64,000 bases of DNA from an uncultured Planctomycetota bacterium (GCA_903892515.1 CAITIS010000075.1:1-64000); one strand, 5' to 3'. Numbered from the stretch's first letter, positions 19,115 through 28,701 are shown. Notes: a model not told the origin generated them from the letters alone. Numbers and translations: made by a program.

Positions 19115-20110
19115 ATGAAGGTTGGCATTTCGGAATGGAGCCTGCATCAGAATTTCGGGCGGTTCGTGGAGAACCCTCATCCCATGACCGTGGCGCAGTT
19201 CCTGGACCTGGCTGGCCAGTGGAAGGTCGATGCCGTCCAGATCGAGTCGATTCCCGACGATAGGGCCAAGCTCGACGCCATCCGCGACCAGGCCGGCAAG
19301 CTGGGGCTGACCATTGAGGTCGAGGCCTGCACCATCGACCCGCCCAAGCTGCGCCAGAAGATCGAGGCCGCCAAGCATCTGGGGGCCAAGGTCGTCCGCA
19401 CCTTCCCCGACCTGGACCGCTACCGCAAGGGCGACCCGCTGCCCGAGCAGATGAAGCGGGCCGTCAAGGCCCTCAAGCAGGTGGCCAAGGACGCCAAGGA
19501 ACTCGACGTCTACGTCGGCGTGGAGAATCACCAGTCGCTGGTGACCGACCGCGTGACGTACCAGGACATCAGCGGCATGGAACTGGCCGAGATCCTGGAC
19601 GAGGTCAACAGCCCCTTCGTCGGGGCCTGTCTCGACGCCGGCAACGTCTTTGCCTACCTCGACGACGTGATGGAGACGGCCAAGCGGCTGGCGCCGCGCG
19701 TCATGACGTGCCACTTCAAGGATTATCGCATCAAGCGGAACTTCCGCGGGGCCGAAGAGGCAGGCTGCCCGCTGGGCACCGGCATTATCGACCTCGAGGC
19801 CATCGTCAAGTTGCTGCGGGACAACTCGCCGCGCGGCAACGAGCTGTGCTTGCAGATCGAGTCGCCCGTCGAGCGGATCCTGATTCCGTTCCTCGACGCC
19901 GATTGGTGGAGCGGCTACCAGCCTGCCGACGCGCAGCGGCTGCCGGCGTATCTGAAGTTCCTGGCGGAAAAGGGCGAGCCGTCCGAGACGGACTTCCGCT
20001 TGCCGGCCGAACTGGGCAAGGGGCTGGAGGAGATTCTCGAACACGAAAAGCAGTACAATTTCCAGAGCGTCCAGTACACGCGGGCCTTGTTGGCCCGGCT
20101 GAAAGCATAA
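19115..20110 (+). CDS. Sugar phosphate isomerase/epimerase-like TIM-barrel protein
   Basis: A 331-residue protein of the xylose-isomerase-like TIM-barrel (AP endonuclease 2) superfamily, whose members isomerise or epimerise sugars and inositols. Metal-ligand positions typical of the fold can be seen in YVGVENHQSL (Glu), VGACLDAGNVF (Asp), MTCHFKDY (His) and LQIESPVE (Glu). ATG 19115 (MKVGISEWSL) fits the fold start, with AAAGG upstream. A longer frame to 19007 is mostly repeat sequence. It is followed by a zinc dehydrogenase on the same strand, so the pair probably oxidise and isomerise a sugar or polyol; the substrate is unknown. Confidence 0.82.
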   Translation: MKVGISEWSLHQNFGRFVENPHPMTVAQFLDLAGQWKVDAVQIESIPDDRAKLDAIRDQAGKLGLTIEVEACTIDPPKLRQKIEAAKHLGAKVVRTFPDLDRYRKGDPLPEQMKRAVKALKQVAKDAKELDVYVGVENHQSLVTDRVTYQDISGMELAEILDEVNSPFVGACLDAGNVFAYLDDVMETAKRLAPRVMTCHFKDYRIKRNFRGAEEAGCPLGTGIIDLEAIVKLLRDNSPRGNELCLQIESPVERILIPFLDADWWSGYQPADAQRLPAYLKFLAEKGEPSETDFRLPAELGKGLEEILEHEKQYNFQSVQYTRALLARLKA

Positions 20111-20122
20111 GGCAAACAAAAG

Positions 20123-20212
20123 GGTGGCATGGCCATCTGCCCGTTGTTGGGCGGTGACCATGTTCGGCCCCGAAACAAGTGCAGAACGCACGGCCGAGGC
20201 GGCTGTGCCACG
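20123..20212. repeat. Palindromic repeats between isomerase and dehydrogenase genes
   Basis: GGTGGCATGGCCATCTGCCC...GGGCGGTGACCATG at 20123-20162 is a member of the GGTCAC/GTGACC family. CACGGCCGAGGCGGCTGTGCCACG at 20189-20212 belongs to the GTGGCACAGCC family. Together they fill most of the 117-base co-directional gap. Confidence 0.65.
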
Positions 20213-20227
20213 ATGAAAGGAATACCC

Positions 20228-21223
20228 ATGAAAGCTGGTTTTCTCGTTGGAATCTACAAGATGCAGGTTAAGGAGACGCCCAAGCCCACCATCGCCGACG
20301 GCGAGGCCCTGATCGCCATCAGCGCCTGCGGCATCTGCGGCAGCGACATTCACGACGCCGCCAGAGCCCAGGAGCCGCGCATCCCCGGCCATGAGTTCTC
20401 CGGCACGATCGCCGAGATTCGCGGCGACGCCCTGGGCTTCAAGGTCGGCGAGCAGGTCGTGCTCGACCCGATCATGCGCTGCGGCCAGTGTTCCTTCTGC
20501 AAGCAAGGCAAAGACCACCTGTGCGAGAAGATGGCCGTCATCGGCTGCCAGACTCCCGGCGGGTTCGCCGAGTTCGCCGTGGTGCCCAATAAGAACATGC
20601 GGCGGATTCCGGCTGGTCTTTCGCCCGAATTGGCCACGCTGGCCGATCCGCTGGCCGTGACGTTGCACGCCGCCGACATTGCCGGCGACATCAAGGGCAA
20701 GAACTGCCTGGTGTACGGCGCCGGCACGCTGGGGCTGTTCATGATCCAGGTGCTGAAGATGCGCGGGGCGGCGAAGGTCGCGGTCGTGGACATCGCCCAG
20801 GAGCGGCTGGAGGTGGCCAAGAAGCTCGACCCCTCGTTCATCACCGTTAATCCCTCGACCGACCCGCAGTACAAGGCTGTTGAGGGAATCAACTTTGAAC
20901 TGCTCATCGAACTGGCCGGCGGCAGCGCCCCGACGCTGCCCGACGCGGTCAATCGCGGCGGCAAGGACTGCCTGATCCTGCTCATCGCCCAGCGGGCCCC
21001 GACCGAGATCAACTGCTGGAATTTCATGTTCGGCGAAAAGCGGCTGCAGGGCGTGTTCGGCCAAACGGCCAAGAACTACAAGCAGGCCGTGGAAATGCTG
21101 GGCAAGGGCGAGATCAACGGCAAGGCCCTGCTCACGCACGTCTTCACGCTGGACAAGGTGCAAGAGGCCTACGATATGGCCCGCTCCCCCAAGTCGGTGA
21201 AGGTGGTCGTCAAGCCGAAGTAG
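20228..21223 (+). CDS. Zinc-binding alcohol/polyol dehydrogenase (MDR family)
   Basis: A 331-residue medium-chain dehydrogenase that would oxidise a polyol or sugar alcohol with NAD(P). The catalytic zinc site is in ACGICGSDIHD and PGHEFSG (residues ~34-62). The structural zinc site is CGQCSFCKQGKDHLC near 85-99. The nucleotide motif is GAGTLGLF near residue 165. The family average is 330-350. ATG 20228 is preceded by AAAGGAA. Sorbitol or threonine dehydrogenase relatives are the nearest in pattern; the substrate cannot be read from sequence. Confidence 0.88.
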   Translation: MKAGFLVGIYKMQVKETPKPTIADGEALIAISACGICGSDIHDAARAQEPRIPGHEFSGTIAEIRGDALGFKVGEQVVLDPIMRCGQCSFCKQGKDHLCEKMAVIGCQTPGGFAEFAVVPNKNMRRIPAGLSPELATLADPLAVTLHAADIAGDIKGKNCLVYGAGTLGLFMIQVLKMRGAAKVAVVDIAQERLEVAKKLDPSFITVNPSTDPQYKAVEGINFELLIELAGGSAPTLPDAVNRGGKDCLILLIAQRAPTEINCWNFMFGEKRLQGVFGQTAKNYKQAVEMLGKGEINGKALLTHVFTLDKVQEAYDMARSPKSVKVVVKPK

Positions 21224-21251
21224 TTAGAAGAGGTCATAGGTCATAGGTCGT

Positions 21252-21441
21252 AGGGCGGGCAGGCTTGCCCGCGATTATGCGGCTTCAAGACGGTAGGGGC
21301 CGCAGGTTTTTCGCCTGCCGTTGGCGAAGGTTCTGCGGACGGCCCAAGCGGCCGCTCGTGCCCAGCCTGTAGCGTGCAACTTTATTGCACGCGTGATTGA
21401 GAAACCCGACAGGGCGTGCAGTCCGCTGCACGCCCTGTCTT
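21252..21441. repeat. Dispersed hairpin repeats between convergent genes
   Basis: TAGGGCGGGCAGGCTTGCCCGC at about 21252-21273 recurs near 28733 and, in frame, inside the TIM-barrel gene at 58198-58273. GCGTGCAACTTTATTGCACGC at about 21371-21391 and GGGCGTGCAGTCCGCTGCACGCCC at about 21415-21438 belong to the TGCA-palindrome family. Confidence 0.6.
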
Positions 21442-21443
21442 CT

Positions 21444-22889
21444 TTACCAACGGGTGATCTGGGGCGAGCGATACGGTGGCGTGTCCAGGAACCACTGGAG
21501 CAGGCGTTCTTTCAATGGCGCTGCGATGCTCGCGGCCATGGGGTCGTCCAGGGAAAGGCCGCGTTCCTGCGGGTCGTTCTCCAGGTCGAACAGCCGCCAG
21601 CCCCACGCGCCGGGATGGTGGACGAGCTTGTGCGTGGCGTTGCGGACGGCCACACATCCCTCGCCCGGCGCCCAGGGCAGGGTGTGGTAGGCCCAGTGTC
21701 TCGCAGGGGCGTCAGGTTGCCCCCACATTGCGCCGGCGAAGCTCTGGCCTTGCACGCTCGGCGGCTTCGCCAGTCCCAGCAGCTCGAGAATCGTCGGGGC
21801 CAGATCCTCGTGTTGCGTCATGTTCGAACAGCAGCGGCCCGCGCCCAGGCCGCCGGGCAGATGCACGATCAGCGGAACGCGCAGCGTGCTTTCATACAGG
21901 TAGGGCCCCTTGCGGACCAGGCCGTGGTCGCCCAGGTAGTCGCCGTGGTCGCTGGTGTAGAGGATGATGGTGTTGTCCAACTGGCCGGCGCGCTCCAAGG
22001 CCTGCGTGATCCGCCCGACGTGAGCGTCGATGTGCGTGACCATGGCGTAGTAGTAGGCCTTCATCTGCTGGTAGCCTTGGGGAGATATTCCCTCCGGGCA
22101 GCAGTAGTCATTGGTGCGGACGGCGTGCTCCTCGATCCCACCTAATGGCGGCGGCAGCGTTGCCGGGTCGTACAGCCGGGCGAACTCCTCCGGCGGATTG
22201 AAGGGGTGATGCGGATCGACGAAAGAGCACCAGGCGAAGAAGGGTCGCGCCGATTCGGGTTTGTTCATGAAGTCGATCGTGCGGTCGGCGATCCAGGCCG
22301 TCTGATGCAGGTTCTCCGGCAGGGTCGAGAGAAAGCAGGAACTGAGGCCGCCGTCCTTGGCCGGGGGCAGCGGGGCGTCGCGCACCTCGGGGTCATCGTG
22401 CGTGTTGTAGCGGGCGGCCTGCACGTGCTGGGGATGTTCGCGGCGAATCCAGTCCATGTACTCGCCGATGTTGTGATCCTCGGTGATGTGAAAGTCCTGG
22501 AAGCCGTAGTAGGGCTTGCTCCGGTCTGGCCGCAGCATGTACTCCGTCAACTCGCCTTCGAAGTGCGCCTTGCCAAAAAAGCCGGTGCGATAACCCTCCT
22601 CCGCCAGCCAGTGCGACAGGCCACGCGCCTGCTCGTCGAGTTTCACGCCGACCGACCACGCCCCGTGCGTCCGCGGATACTGGCCCGTGAGGATGGAAGC
22701 CCGCGCCGGCGTGCATAGCGGGCAGGAAGTCGTGTGATCCGTAAACCGCACGCCGCGCGCGGCGAGTTGGTCGAGGTGGGGCGTCAGGACGTGCCCGTTC
22801 CCATTGCAGCCTACGGCGTCGAAGCGCTGCTCGTCGCTGGTGATGAGCAGGACGTTGGCGTTCCTGAGGCGTCCAATCGCGGGATTCAT
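21444..22889 (-). CDS. Sulfatase (formylglycine type, S1 family)
   Basis: Hydrolyses a sulfate ester. The 481-residue protein carries the sulfatase signature Cys59-Thr-Pro-Ala-Arg63 (CTPARASILTG), where Cys59 must be converted to formylglycine. It also has the metal-binding Asp19 in TSDEQ and a second metal site in YTSDHGDYLGDH. No signal peptide is visible at the N-terminus, unusual for sulfatases that attack polysaccharides. Its ATG overlaps the stop of the SGNH hydrolase (ATGA at 22886-22889), so the two are co-translated. The substrate is unknown; sulfated sugars are common planctomycete foods. Confidence 0.93.
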   Translation of the reverse strand: MNPAIGRLRNANVLLITSDEQRFDAVGCNGNGHVLTPHLDQLAARGVRFTDHTTSCPLCTPARASILTGQYPRTHGAWSVGVKLDEQARGLSHWLAEEGYRTGFFGKAHFEGELTEYMLRPDRSKPYYGFQDFHITEDHNIGEYMDWIRREHPQHVQAARYNTHDDPEVRDAPLPPAKDGGLSSCFLSTLPENLHQTAWIADRTIDFMNKPESARPFFAWCSFVDPHHPFNPPEEFARLYDPATLPPPLGGIEEHAVRTNDYCCPEGISPQGYQQMKAYYYAMVTHIDAHVGRITQALERAGQLDNTIILYTSDHGDYLGDHGLVRKGPYLYESTLRVPLIVHLPGGLGAGRCCSNMTQHEDLAPTILELLGLAKPPSVQGQSFAGAMWGQPDAPARHWAYHTLPWAPGEGCVAVRNATHKLVHHPGAWGWRLFDLENDPQERGLSLDDPMAASIAAPLKERLLQWFLDTPPYRSPQITRW

Positions 22890-23956
22890 TTCTTGCTCCG
22901 TGATCGGCCGCCGCTGCGCAGCAAGCTGCTCAACAGCGGCTTCATGGCGGCAGCCAGGCGGACGAAGCCCAGGTCGGTGGCGTGCACGCCGTCGACGGTG
23001 CCTTCGCCGTCAGGGCCCAGCAGGTCATCGCCGCCCAGCAGGTGAAGATTCTTGAGCCCTTCACGCTTGAGTTGCGCGTAGGCCTTGCGGATCGCCCGGT
23101 TGTTTTCCTTGATCTTCTCTTGTCGCGGGCCGCTGAGGAATGCGTCGGCGAAGTTGGCGTTCTCGACCAGCACGATGGGGGCACTTGGCTGGGCGGTTCG
23201 CAGCGTGCGAACGAACGGCACTGCCCGCTGGGCGATCAGCTTGCCATCCATGTTCGGTAGCGAATCCAGCACGTACATGCGCGTGGGAATCTCCGCCAGC
23301 AGGTCGGCGATCTCCGGCTCCATCATGCCATTGCCGGAGAAGCCCAGGTTGATCGTCGGCCAGTCGAGCCACCGGCCCAGGATGGCGGAATAGACCATGC
23401 CCGCCCGCGACGCACAGCCACCCTGCACGATGCTCGTGCCGTAAAAGACGATGGGCTTTTGGGCCCGCGCCGGCAGCGTCGCGAACGTGCTGCCCTTGTC
23501 CAGGCCGATTTCGAGGCTGGCGATGCCGGCATACAGCGGCAGGTACAGCCGATATTCGCGGCGGCGGGCCGGGATGTTTTCGATCAGCCGGGCCTCGCAG
23601 CGAGGGGCGCGTTCAGGCCTGCCGACGCCCAGCCAGCGCCACTGGCGGGCGTGCTTGACGTACAGGTCCAGGCCGGCCAAGCCGCTGGGGGCGAAGTGCG
23701 TCATGACGTAATACCCCGGCACCCGCCAGCGGGCCCAGATGGCCGAGGAGTTCGTGGCGAACCCCACCGACAGGCCGGCCGGCATGGTGGACAAGTCCCA
23801 GACCGGCTGGCGCACGAGCTTTTGTGCCCGGGCGGGGAAGCGGTGGAACGGGCTGGCGGTATCGGCAAAGCCCTTGCCTTCCAGCGGCGCATTGGCCAGG
23901 TCGTGCCAGATCATGTCCTTGGGCGGATCAGGGTACAGTGAGACGGCTTTGGGCAT
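22886..23956 (-). CDS. SGNH/GDSL hydrolase with GxDLY domain
   Basis: A 356-residue esterase-like protein. The N-terminal ~150 residues hold the GLDLY motif (95-99) that marks the SGNH N-terminal beta domain. The SGNH catalytic domain follows, with nucleophile Ser175 in FYGTSIVQGG, Asn209 in GFSGNGM and the Asp-His pair in DGVHATD near residue 320. Relatives remove acetyl or similar esters from carbohydrates. No signal peptide is obvious. It is coupled to the sulfatase by a 4-base overlap, suggesting that both strip substituents from the same sugar. Confidence 0.85.
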   Translation of the reverse strand: MPKAVSLYPDPPKDMIWHDLANAPLEGKGFADTASPFHRFPARAQKLVRQPVWDLSTMPAGLSVGFATNSSAIWARWRVPGYYVMTHFAPSGLAGLDLYVKHARQWRWLGVGRPERAPRCEARLIENIPARRREYRLYLPLYAGIASLEIGLDKGSTFATLPARAQKPIVFYGTSIVQGGCASRAGMVYSAILGRWLDWPTINLGFSGNGMMEPEIADLLAEIPTRMYVLDSLPNMDGKLIAQRAVPFVRTLRTAQPSAPIVLVENANFADAFLSGPRQEKIKENNRAIRKAYAQLKREGLKNLHLLGGDDLLGPDGEGTVDGVHATDLGFVRLAAAMKPLLSSLLRSGGRSRSKK

Positions 23957-24184
23957 GCTTCATTCCTTGTTTGATTTGACGCCTCAGCATCGCCGGTGAA
24001 TCGGATGGCGTCAAGCATCACCGCCGCGTCATGTCGCTCTGTTCTGGCGGCTTTCCAAGATGAATGTGTCGCATCGGCGGGATATCATTCTCGGCGTGAC
24101 CTGTGCTCGCGTTGCTGGTCGCCCCAATAGAGCGGTAGCGATTGTCGAGCGAGCAGTCCAGTCGAACTGAGAAAGGGCATATCC

Positions 24185-25420
24185 ATGTTCCATCGGGTGG
24201 TCGGTGTGTGCGCCGTAGCGATGCTGGCGTCGTTGCTGACAGGCTGTGCCGGTGTTGTGCGTAACCCGCTGCCGGTCGAACTGGCCGGCCAGGCCACCGT
24301 CGCGGGCATGCCGGACATTCGCGCCTGGGGCGGCGAGTTCAGCCCGGTATTCCAGGCCGACCTGGTTGAGTCGATTCGGCAGGCTCGGGCGGTTGACCCG
24401 CGTGGGGTCGTCGGCCCCGATGGCAGCGTCAACGTGCTGTCCATCTCCGGCGGCGGAGCGGACGGGGCATTCGGGGCAGGGCTATTGTGCGGCTGGACGG
24501 AGAGCGGCAATCGCCCGCCGTTCAAGCTCGTGACGGGCATCAGCACGGGAGCGCTCATCGCTCCGTTTGCCTTTGCCGGGCCTGAATTCGACCCCGTGAT
24601 CCGCAAGTTCTACACGTCGGTCTGTACCACGGACATCTTCAAGCCGCGACCTATCCTGAGCTTGCTCGAGGGAACCGACGCGTTGGCGGACACAGCCCCT
24701 CTGGCCAAGCTGCTGGAGCAGGTGGCCGACGAGAAGCTGCTGGCCGCCGTCGCCAAGGCGCACCGGCAGGGACGCCGGCTGTACATCGGCACCACGAACC
24801 TGGACGCGGGCAGGCTCGTGGTGTGGAACATGGGCGCCATCGCCGCCAGCGGCCGGCCCGAGGCCCTGACACTTTTTCGCAAGGTAATGCGGGCGTCGGC
24901 GTCCATCCCCGTGGCGTTTCCGCCCGTGTACATGCCCGTGCAGGCAAAGGGCAAGACGTACGACGAGATGCACGTCGACGGCGGCGTCACCACGCAGGTG
25001 TTCTTCTATGGGTTCATGCTGGATCTGCCCGAGGCCATGCGTGCGGCCGGGGTCACTGCCGATGCGCCGATCCATCTGTATATCGTCCGAAACGCCCAGC
25101 TCAAGTCCGATTGGCAGAGCGTGAAGCCTCGGCTGTTGCCGATCGCCGGCCGGGCGGTCTCGGACCTCCTGTTCACCCAGGGCGTCGGCGACCTGTACCG
25201 CATCTACACCATTGCCACGCGCGACGGGATCGACTTCAACCTTGCCTCGATCCCCGTTGATTACACTCGCCAGGGCAAAGAGGCGTTCGACTGCGCCGAA
25301 ATGAAACGGCTGTTCCAACGCGGCTTTGACATGGCAAAACCGGGCTATCCCTGGGAAAAACTGCCGCCAGGGCTGCGCGACCGGACGATCCCGGCCACCG
25401 CGCCGACGACGCAGAAGTAG
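24185..25420 (+). CDS. Patatin-like phospholipase, lipoprotein
   Basis: A 411-residue lipid acyl hydrolase. The N-terminus is a lipoprotein signal ending in the lipobox LLTGC (Cys21). The patatin fold has an oxyanion-hole motif GGGADGAFGAG near residue 92, the nucleophile Ser120 in GISTGA and the catalytic Asp265 in DGG, which together form the Ser-Asp dyad. GAGAAAGGG precedes ATG 24185. It stands alone and is probably anchored to a membrane facing the periplasm. Confidence 0.9.
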   Translation: MFHRVVGVCAVAMLASLLTGCAGVVRNPLPVELAGQATVAGMPDIRAWGGEFSPVFQADLVESIRQARAVDPRGVVGPDGSVNVLSISGGGADGAFGAGLLCGWTESGNRPPFKLVTGISTGALIAPFAFAGPEFDPVIRKFYTSVCTTDIFKPRPILSLLEGTDALADTAPLAKLLEQVADEKLLAAVAKAHRQGRRLYIGTTNLDAGRLVVWNMGAIAASGRPEALTLFRKVMRASASIPVAFPPVYMPVQAKGKTYDEMHVDGGVTTQVFFYGFMLDLPEAMRAAGVTADAPIHLYIVRNAQLKSDWQSVKPRLLPIAGRAVSDLLFTQGVGDLYRIYTIATRDGIDFNLASIPVDYTRQGKEAFDCAEMKRLFQRGFDMAKPGYPWEKLPPGLRDRTIPATAPTTQK

Positions 25421-25466
25421 GCGGTCGAGCCACGGCGAAGGCAAGCTTGCGAGCCCGACGGGCTGA

Positions 25467-26006
25467 TTACATTGGCTGTCGCGACCAGACCATCTCTGGC
25501 TGGCCTGCGAGCTTGGCAAGCTGCTCCTCGAAAGCCGCTGGGTTCCTGGGGTCCCCGAGCCTCTGCAGGCGGATGTATACCGGAATGCTCTGGCCATCGC
25601 GGTGCAGGTCGATGCGGTGCTCGGTCCAGAGGTCATGTGCCACACTGTGCACAGAATGTTGCCCCACTAACACGAGCCAGGGACCCCATGTCTGCATGTC
25701 GATGGGGTGCTGCCAGACATCGCTTGCCCACAGGCACATACACCCGCCCTTATGCGATAACTCAAGTGTATCGATTCCCGACTCCATCCACTTCAGGAGC
25801 AGGAACATGAACAACCGCGATCCTGGGCTGCCTGAGGGGGACTGGGCGGGGTCAGAAGTCTGAGCGATGAATTCCCGGAATGCGCGTGAGTCCTTGGGGA
25901 CGTGGGGTGTCTCAGCAAGGAATTCCCGGAATTCGCATGATTCCTTTTCGTCCTTTCGGCGATCAGAGATGGCCTGTATCGCGTTCCAGAACCGACCGAA
26001 CCACAT
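25467..26006 (-). CDS. Hypothetical protein with short internal repeat
   Basis: A 179-residue protein of unknown family. GGGAGG just before ATG 26006 gives a strong ribosome site. Near residues 20-52 a unit of the form FREFLAETPHVPKDSR / FREFIAQTSDPAQSP occurs twice. A hydrophobic stretch (RLFMFLLLKWM) lies near residue 65. The C-terminal half is rich in Trp and His. It has no recognisable partner in the neighbourhood. Confidence 0.55.
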   Translation of the reverse strand: MWFGRFWNAIQAISDRRKDEKESCEFREFLAETPHVPKDSRAFREFIAQTSDPAQSPSGSPGSRLFMFLLLKWMESGIDTLELSHKGGCMCLWASDVWQHPIDMQTWGPWLVLVGQHSVHSVAHDLWTEHRIDLHRDGQSIPVYIRLQRLGDPRNPAAFEEQLAKLAGQPEMVWSRQPM

Positions 26007-26104
26007 GCGAGCCTCCCTTCGATTTCGCCTGATGTCCCTGTGCCATTCAACACATGCCTTTCCCCGAGTACGCGTAAAGGCATGGCACCACGTCATCGCC
26101 TTTA

Positions 26105-26240
26105 CATGGTCACGCGAACAGACGCGAACAGCGTGACCATGCCACCCGACGCGGACGACGGCGCCACGAATTCACGGATTTAGGAGTCCACGGATTCACG
26201 AGTTCACGAATCTACGAATCCACGGCCTCACGAATTCTCC
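26105..26240. repeat. GGTCACGC palindrome and degenerate TTCACGAAT tandem repeats
   Basis: CATGGTCACGC...GCGTGACCATG at 26105-26141 is a member of the GGTCAC/GTGACC family. At about 26167-26236 follow about eight degenerate 8-9-base units of the type TTCACGAAT / TCCACGGAT. The same unit type occurs between ackA and the third BMC-H gene at 51.8 kb. Confidence 0.6.
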
Positions 26241-26291
26241 GCGCTCTCTGCGCCTCAGCGGCCCATCCCGCTTTTGGCGGTGCGTGCCGGA

Positions 26292-27662
26292 CTATCTTGC
26301 CCGGATGACTTCCATTCCGCCCATGTACTGGCGCAGAGCCTTGGGGACCGTCACGGTGCCGTCGGCGTTCTGGTAGAGTTCCAGCACGGGAATCAGCACG
26401 CGCGGGCTGGCGATGACCGTGTTGTTGAGGGTGTGGCAGTAGCGGACGCTGCCCTCGGCGTCGCGGTAGCGCAGGTTCAGCCGCCGGGCCTGGAATTCAT
26501 AGAACCGGCTGGCGGAGTGCGTCTCGCCGTAGCTCTTGCGGCTGGGCATCCAGGTTTCGATGTCGAACTTCTGCACCTGGCCCTGGCCAAGGTCGCCGGT
26601 GCACACGTTCACCACGCGATACGGCAGTTCCAGGGCGGCCAGCACGTCCTCGGCGTTCTTCAAAATCTCCTGGTGCAAGGCGATGGACTGGGCCTTGTCG
26701 TTGGGGGCGATGATGACCTGCTCGACCTTGTCGAAGAGGTGGATGCGGTACAGGCCGTAAGTGTCCTTGCCGGCGGCGCCGGCCTCGCGGCGGAAGCACG
26801 TGGACAGGGCCACGTACTTCTTGGGCAGTTCGGCCTGGGCGAGGATTTCTTCGCTGTGGTAGGCCGTCACCGGCACCTCGGCCGTGCCGACCAGGCTCAG
26901 GCCGTCGCGTTCGCACAGGTACGCCTGGTCGCGCCCGACGGGGAAATACCCCGTGCCGTACATGACTTCCTCGCGCACCAGCACGGGCGGCGTCATTAGT
27001 ATGTAGCCCTTGGCCACCATCTGATCGACGGCCAGCCGGAGGATCGCCTGGTGCAGCATTGCCCCGGCGCCCTTGAGGAAGTAGTTCCGGCTGCCGGCGA
27101 GCTTGACGCCGCGGTCGACGTCGATGATGTCCAGCGCCAAGCCAAGTTCCATGTGGTCCTTGGGCTCGAAGTCGAACTTGCGCACCTCGCCGACGCGGCG
27201 CAGCTCGACGTTCTCGGTGTCGTCCTTGCCCTCGGGCACTTCAGGGTCCGCCGGTTGGGGCACGAGCATCAGCAGTTGGTCGAACTGCGGCTTAAGGCCG
27301 TCCAGTTCGTCCTGCAACTCCTTGGCTCGGACCTTCAATTGCGAGGGCTTCTGCTGGAGATTGACGACACGTTGACGTTGCTCGGCCACAACCTGGGCAA
27401 GCGACGTGACCACGTCAGCATCGGCACCTACCTGCTTTGCATCATTGTACTTCTCGACGTCCTCTTTAAGCGTGCGGTTTGCCTCTGCAATTTCCTTACC
27501 GGCCTTGTTCTGCTCGGTGCGGATGGCCTGCTGCTCCTGCTGGGCCGCCAACAGCTTGCGGTCCATTTCGAGGATGGCAGGGATGTCCACGCCGATGCGC
27601 TTGCTCTTGGCGGCGTGAATAAAGAGGTCCGGTTCGCTGCGTAGCCATTTGATGTCGATCAT
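26292..27662 (-). CDS. serS: Serine--tRNA ligase
   Basis: Class II aminoacyl-tRNA synthetase that charges tRNA-Ser and tRNA-Sec. The 456-residue protein has an N-terminal coiled-coil arm (residues ~30-105, Gln/Glu/Lys-rich) that holds the tRNA. Motif 2 lies around CFRREAGAAGKDTYGLYR and motif 3 around YEFQARRLNLRYR. Length is about 25 residues above the family norm, with the excess in the arm and the linker after it. It is flanked by repeat-bearing gaps on both sides. Confidence 0.95.
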   Translation of the reverse strand: MIDIKWLRSEPDLFIHAAKSKRIGVDIPAILEMDRKLLAAQQEQQAIRTEQNKAGKEIAEANRTLKEDVEKYNDAKQVGADADVVTSLAQVVAEQRQRVVNLQQKPSQLKVRAKELQDELDGLKPQFDQLLMLVPQPADPEVPEGKDDTENVELRRVGEVRKFDFEPKDHMELGLALDIIDVDRGVKLAGSRNYFLKGAGAMLHQAILRLAVDQMVAKGYILMTPPVLVREEVMYGTGYFPVGRDQAYLCERDGLSLVGTAEVPVTAYHSEEILAQAELPKKYVALSTCFRREAGAAGKDTYGLYRIHLFDKVEQVIIAPNDKAQSIALHQEILKNAEDVLAALELPYRVVNVCTGDLGQGQVQKFDIETWMPSRKSYGETHSASRFYEFQARRLNLRYRDAEGSVRYCHTLNNTVIASPRVLIPVLELYQNADGTVTVPKALRQYMGGMEVIRAR

Positions 27663-27684
27663 TGCGTTACTTCCAATTCCTTCT

Positions 27685-27719
27685 GGTGGGTGGCATGGTC
27701 ACGCTGTTGCGTGACCATG
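27685..27719. repeat. GGTCAC/GTGACC palindrome upstream of serS
   Basis: GGTGGGTGGCATGGTCACGC followed by GCGTGACCATG forms a hairpin with 11-bp arms in the 148-base gap between the radical SAM gene and serS. Confidence 0.65.
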
Positions 27720-27810
27720 TTCAGACCCGACACGCGCAGACAGGGCGTGCAGATCCCGCCCAGGCGGGGTTCAGCACACCCACATATGCCTTTCCGCATG
27801 GCACGAAAGC

Positions 27811-28701
27811 TCAGACCCCGTAAACCTGCGACGGGCAGAGGAGGTCGGGGAAGCGGTTCAGCAGGGCCAGTCTCATCTCGAAGCACATGTGACACTCATC
27901 GATATACTGTGGCTCGTGTGGCAAGTCAAGTTCGCGGGCAAGCTGGGCCGGGCCGCCGCGAAGGATCGGCCCAACGATCGGGTGGGCAGGGGGATCGTAC
28001 TGGCGAATCACTTGCCCCAGAGGCTCGTCCAAGAAATTGCCCATGGACAGGCCCTGGCAGAGGTGCAGGTGGCCATAGCAGTCGGCGTGTACCCGTTCCG
28101 GATCGGCGAGTTTCTCGAATGGGCAGCGGGTCAGTTCAGCCCAGGGACGCGTGGGTAGGCCGGCCAGCATCTTGCGAGCCGCCCGCCCCCGGAACTTGAC
28201 GCCCCCGGCAATTGTTGCCTGCTGCGATCCCTCTGCCGGCGGGCCGAGTGTCGGCCGCTGCTTGCAGATCACGTTGAGGTGCAGGTTCAGTTCCCTGGCG
28301 GCCGCTTGAACTCGCTCGGCGTGGGCGCCGGAGGAGTCGCCGAAATGGATGGGATCGTCGCTGATCGTCGCCGCGTTCAGCCCCGCCTCCTTCAGCGGGC
28401 GCAGCCACATCGCGGCGTCTTCGGACGAGGAGGCCCAGTAGGAGTTCGTCACGATATCGGTCTGCAGCCCCAGCCGATGCGCGTGGCGAACGCCCTCGAC
28501 CAGCAGGGGGAAGTAGAGCGTCGGCTCGCCGCCCTCGAAGCATACACCGTTGATGTTGCCGGCCTCGACGACCGACTCCAGCAGCGCGCGAAGCTGATCA
28601 AGCGTGAACGTGCCCTTTGACGCCGGACCGCAGAACAGAAAGCAATGGTCGCATTCGAAGTTGCAGGCATACGTCAGCAGGATGTGGATGCTACTGAGCA
28701 C
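27811..28701 (-). CDS. Radical SAM protein
   Basis: A 296-residue radical S-adenosylmethionine enzyme. The 4Fe-4S cluster motif CxxxCxxC is Cys13, Cys17, Cys20 (ACNFECDHC). The SAM-binding GGEP motif is near residue 57 (CFEGGEPTLYFP). Further cysteines near the C-terminus (RCPFEKL, DCYGHLHLC, CHMCFEMR) may hold auxiliary clusters as in SPASM-type proteins. The substrate is unknown, and there is no adjacent small peptide gene that I can recognise. It is on the same strand as serS, separated by a repeat. Confidence 0.85.
   Translation of the reverse strand: MLSSIHILLTYACNFECDHCFLFCGPASKGTFTLDQLRALLESVVEAGNINGVCFEGGEPTLYFPLLVEGVRHAHRLGLQTDIVTNSYWASSSEDAAMWLRPLKEAGLNAATISDDPIHFGDSSGAHAERVQAAARELNLHLNVICKQRPTLGPPAEGSQQATIAGGVKFRGRAARKMLAGLPTRPWAELTRCPFEKLADPERVHADCYGHLHLCQGLSMGNFLDEPLGQVIRQYDPPAHPIVGPILRGGPAQLARELDLPHEPQYIDECHMCFEMRLALLNRFPDLLCPSQVYGV

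Noticed and set aside
19034-21163. 709-residue open frame on the minus strand opposite the isomerase and dehydrogenase genes
   Set aside because: It is antisense to two well-supported genes and reflects high GC and codon bias; the translation has no recognisable domain.
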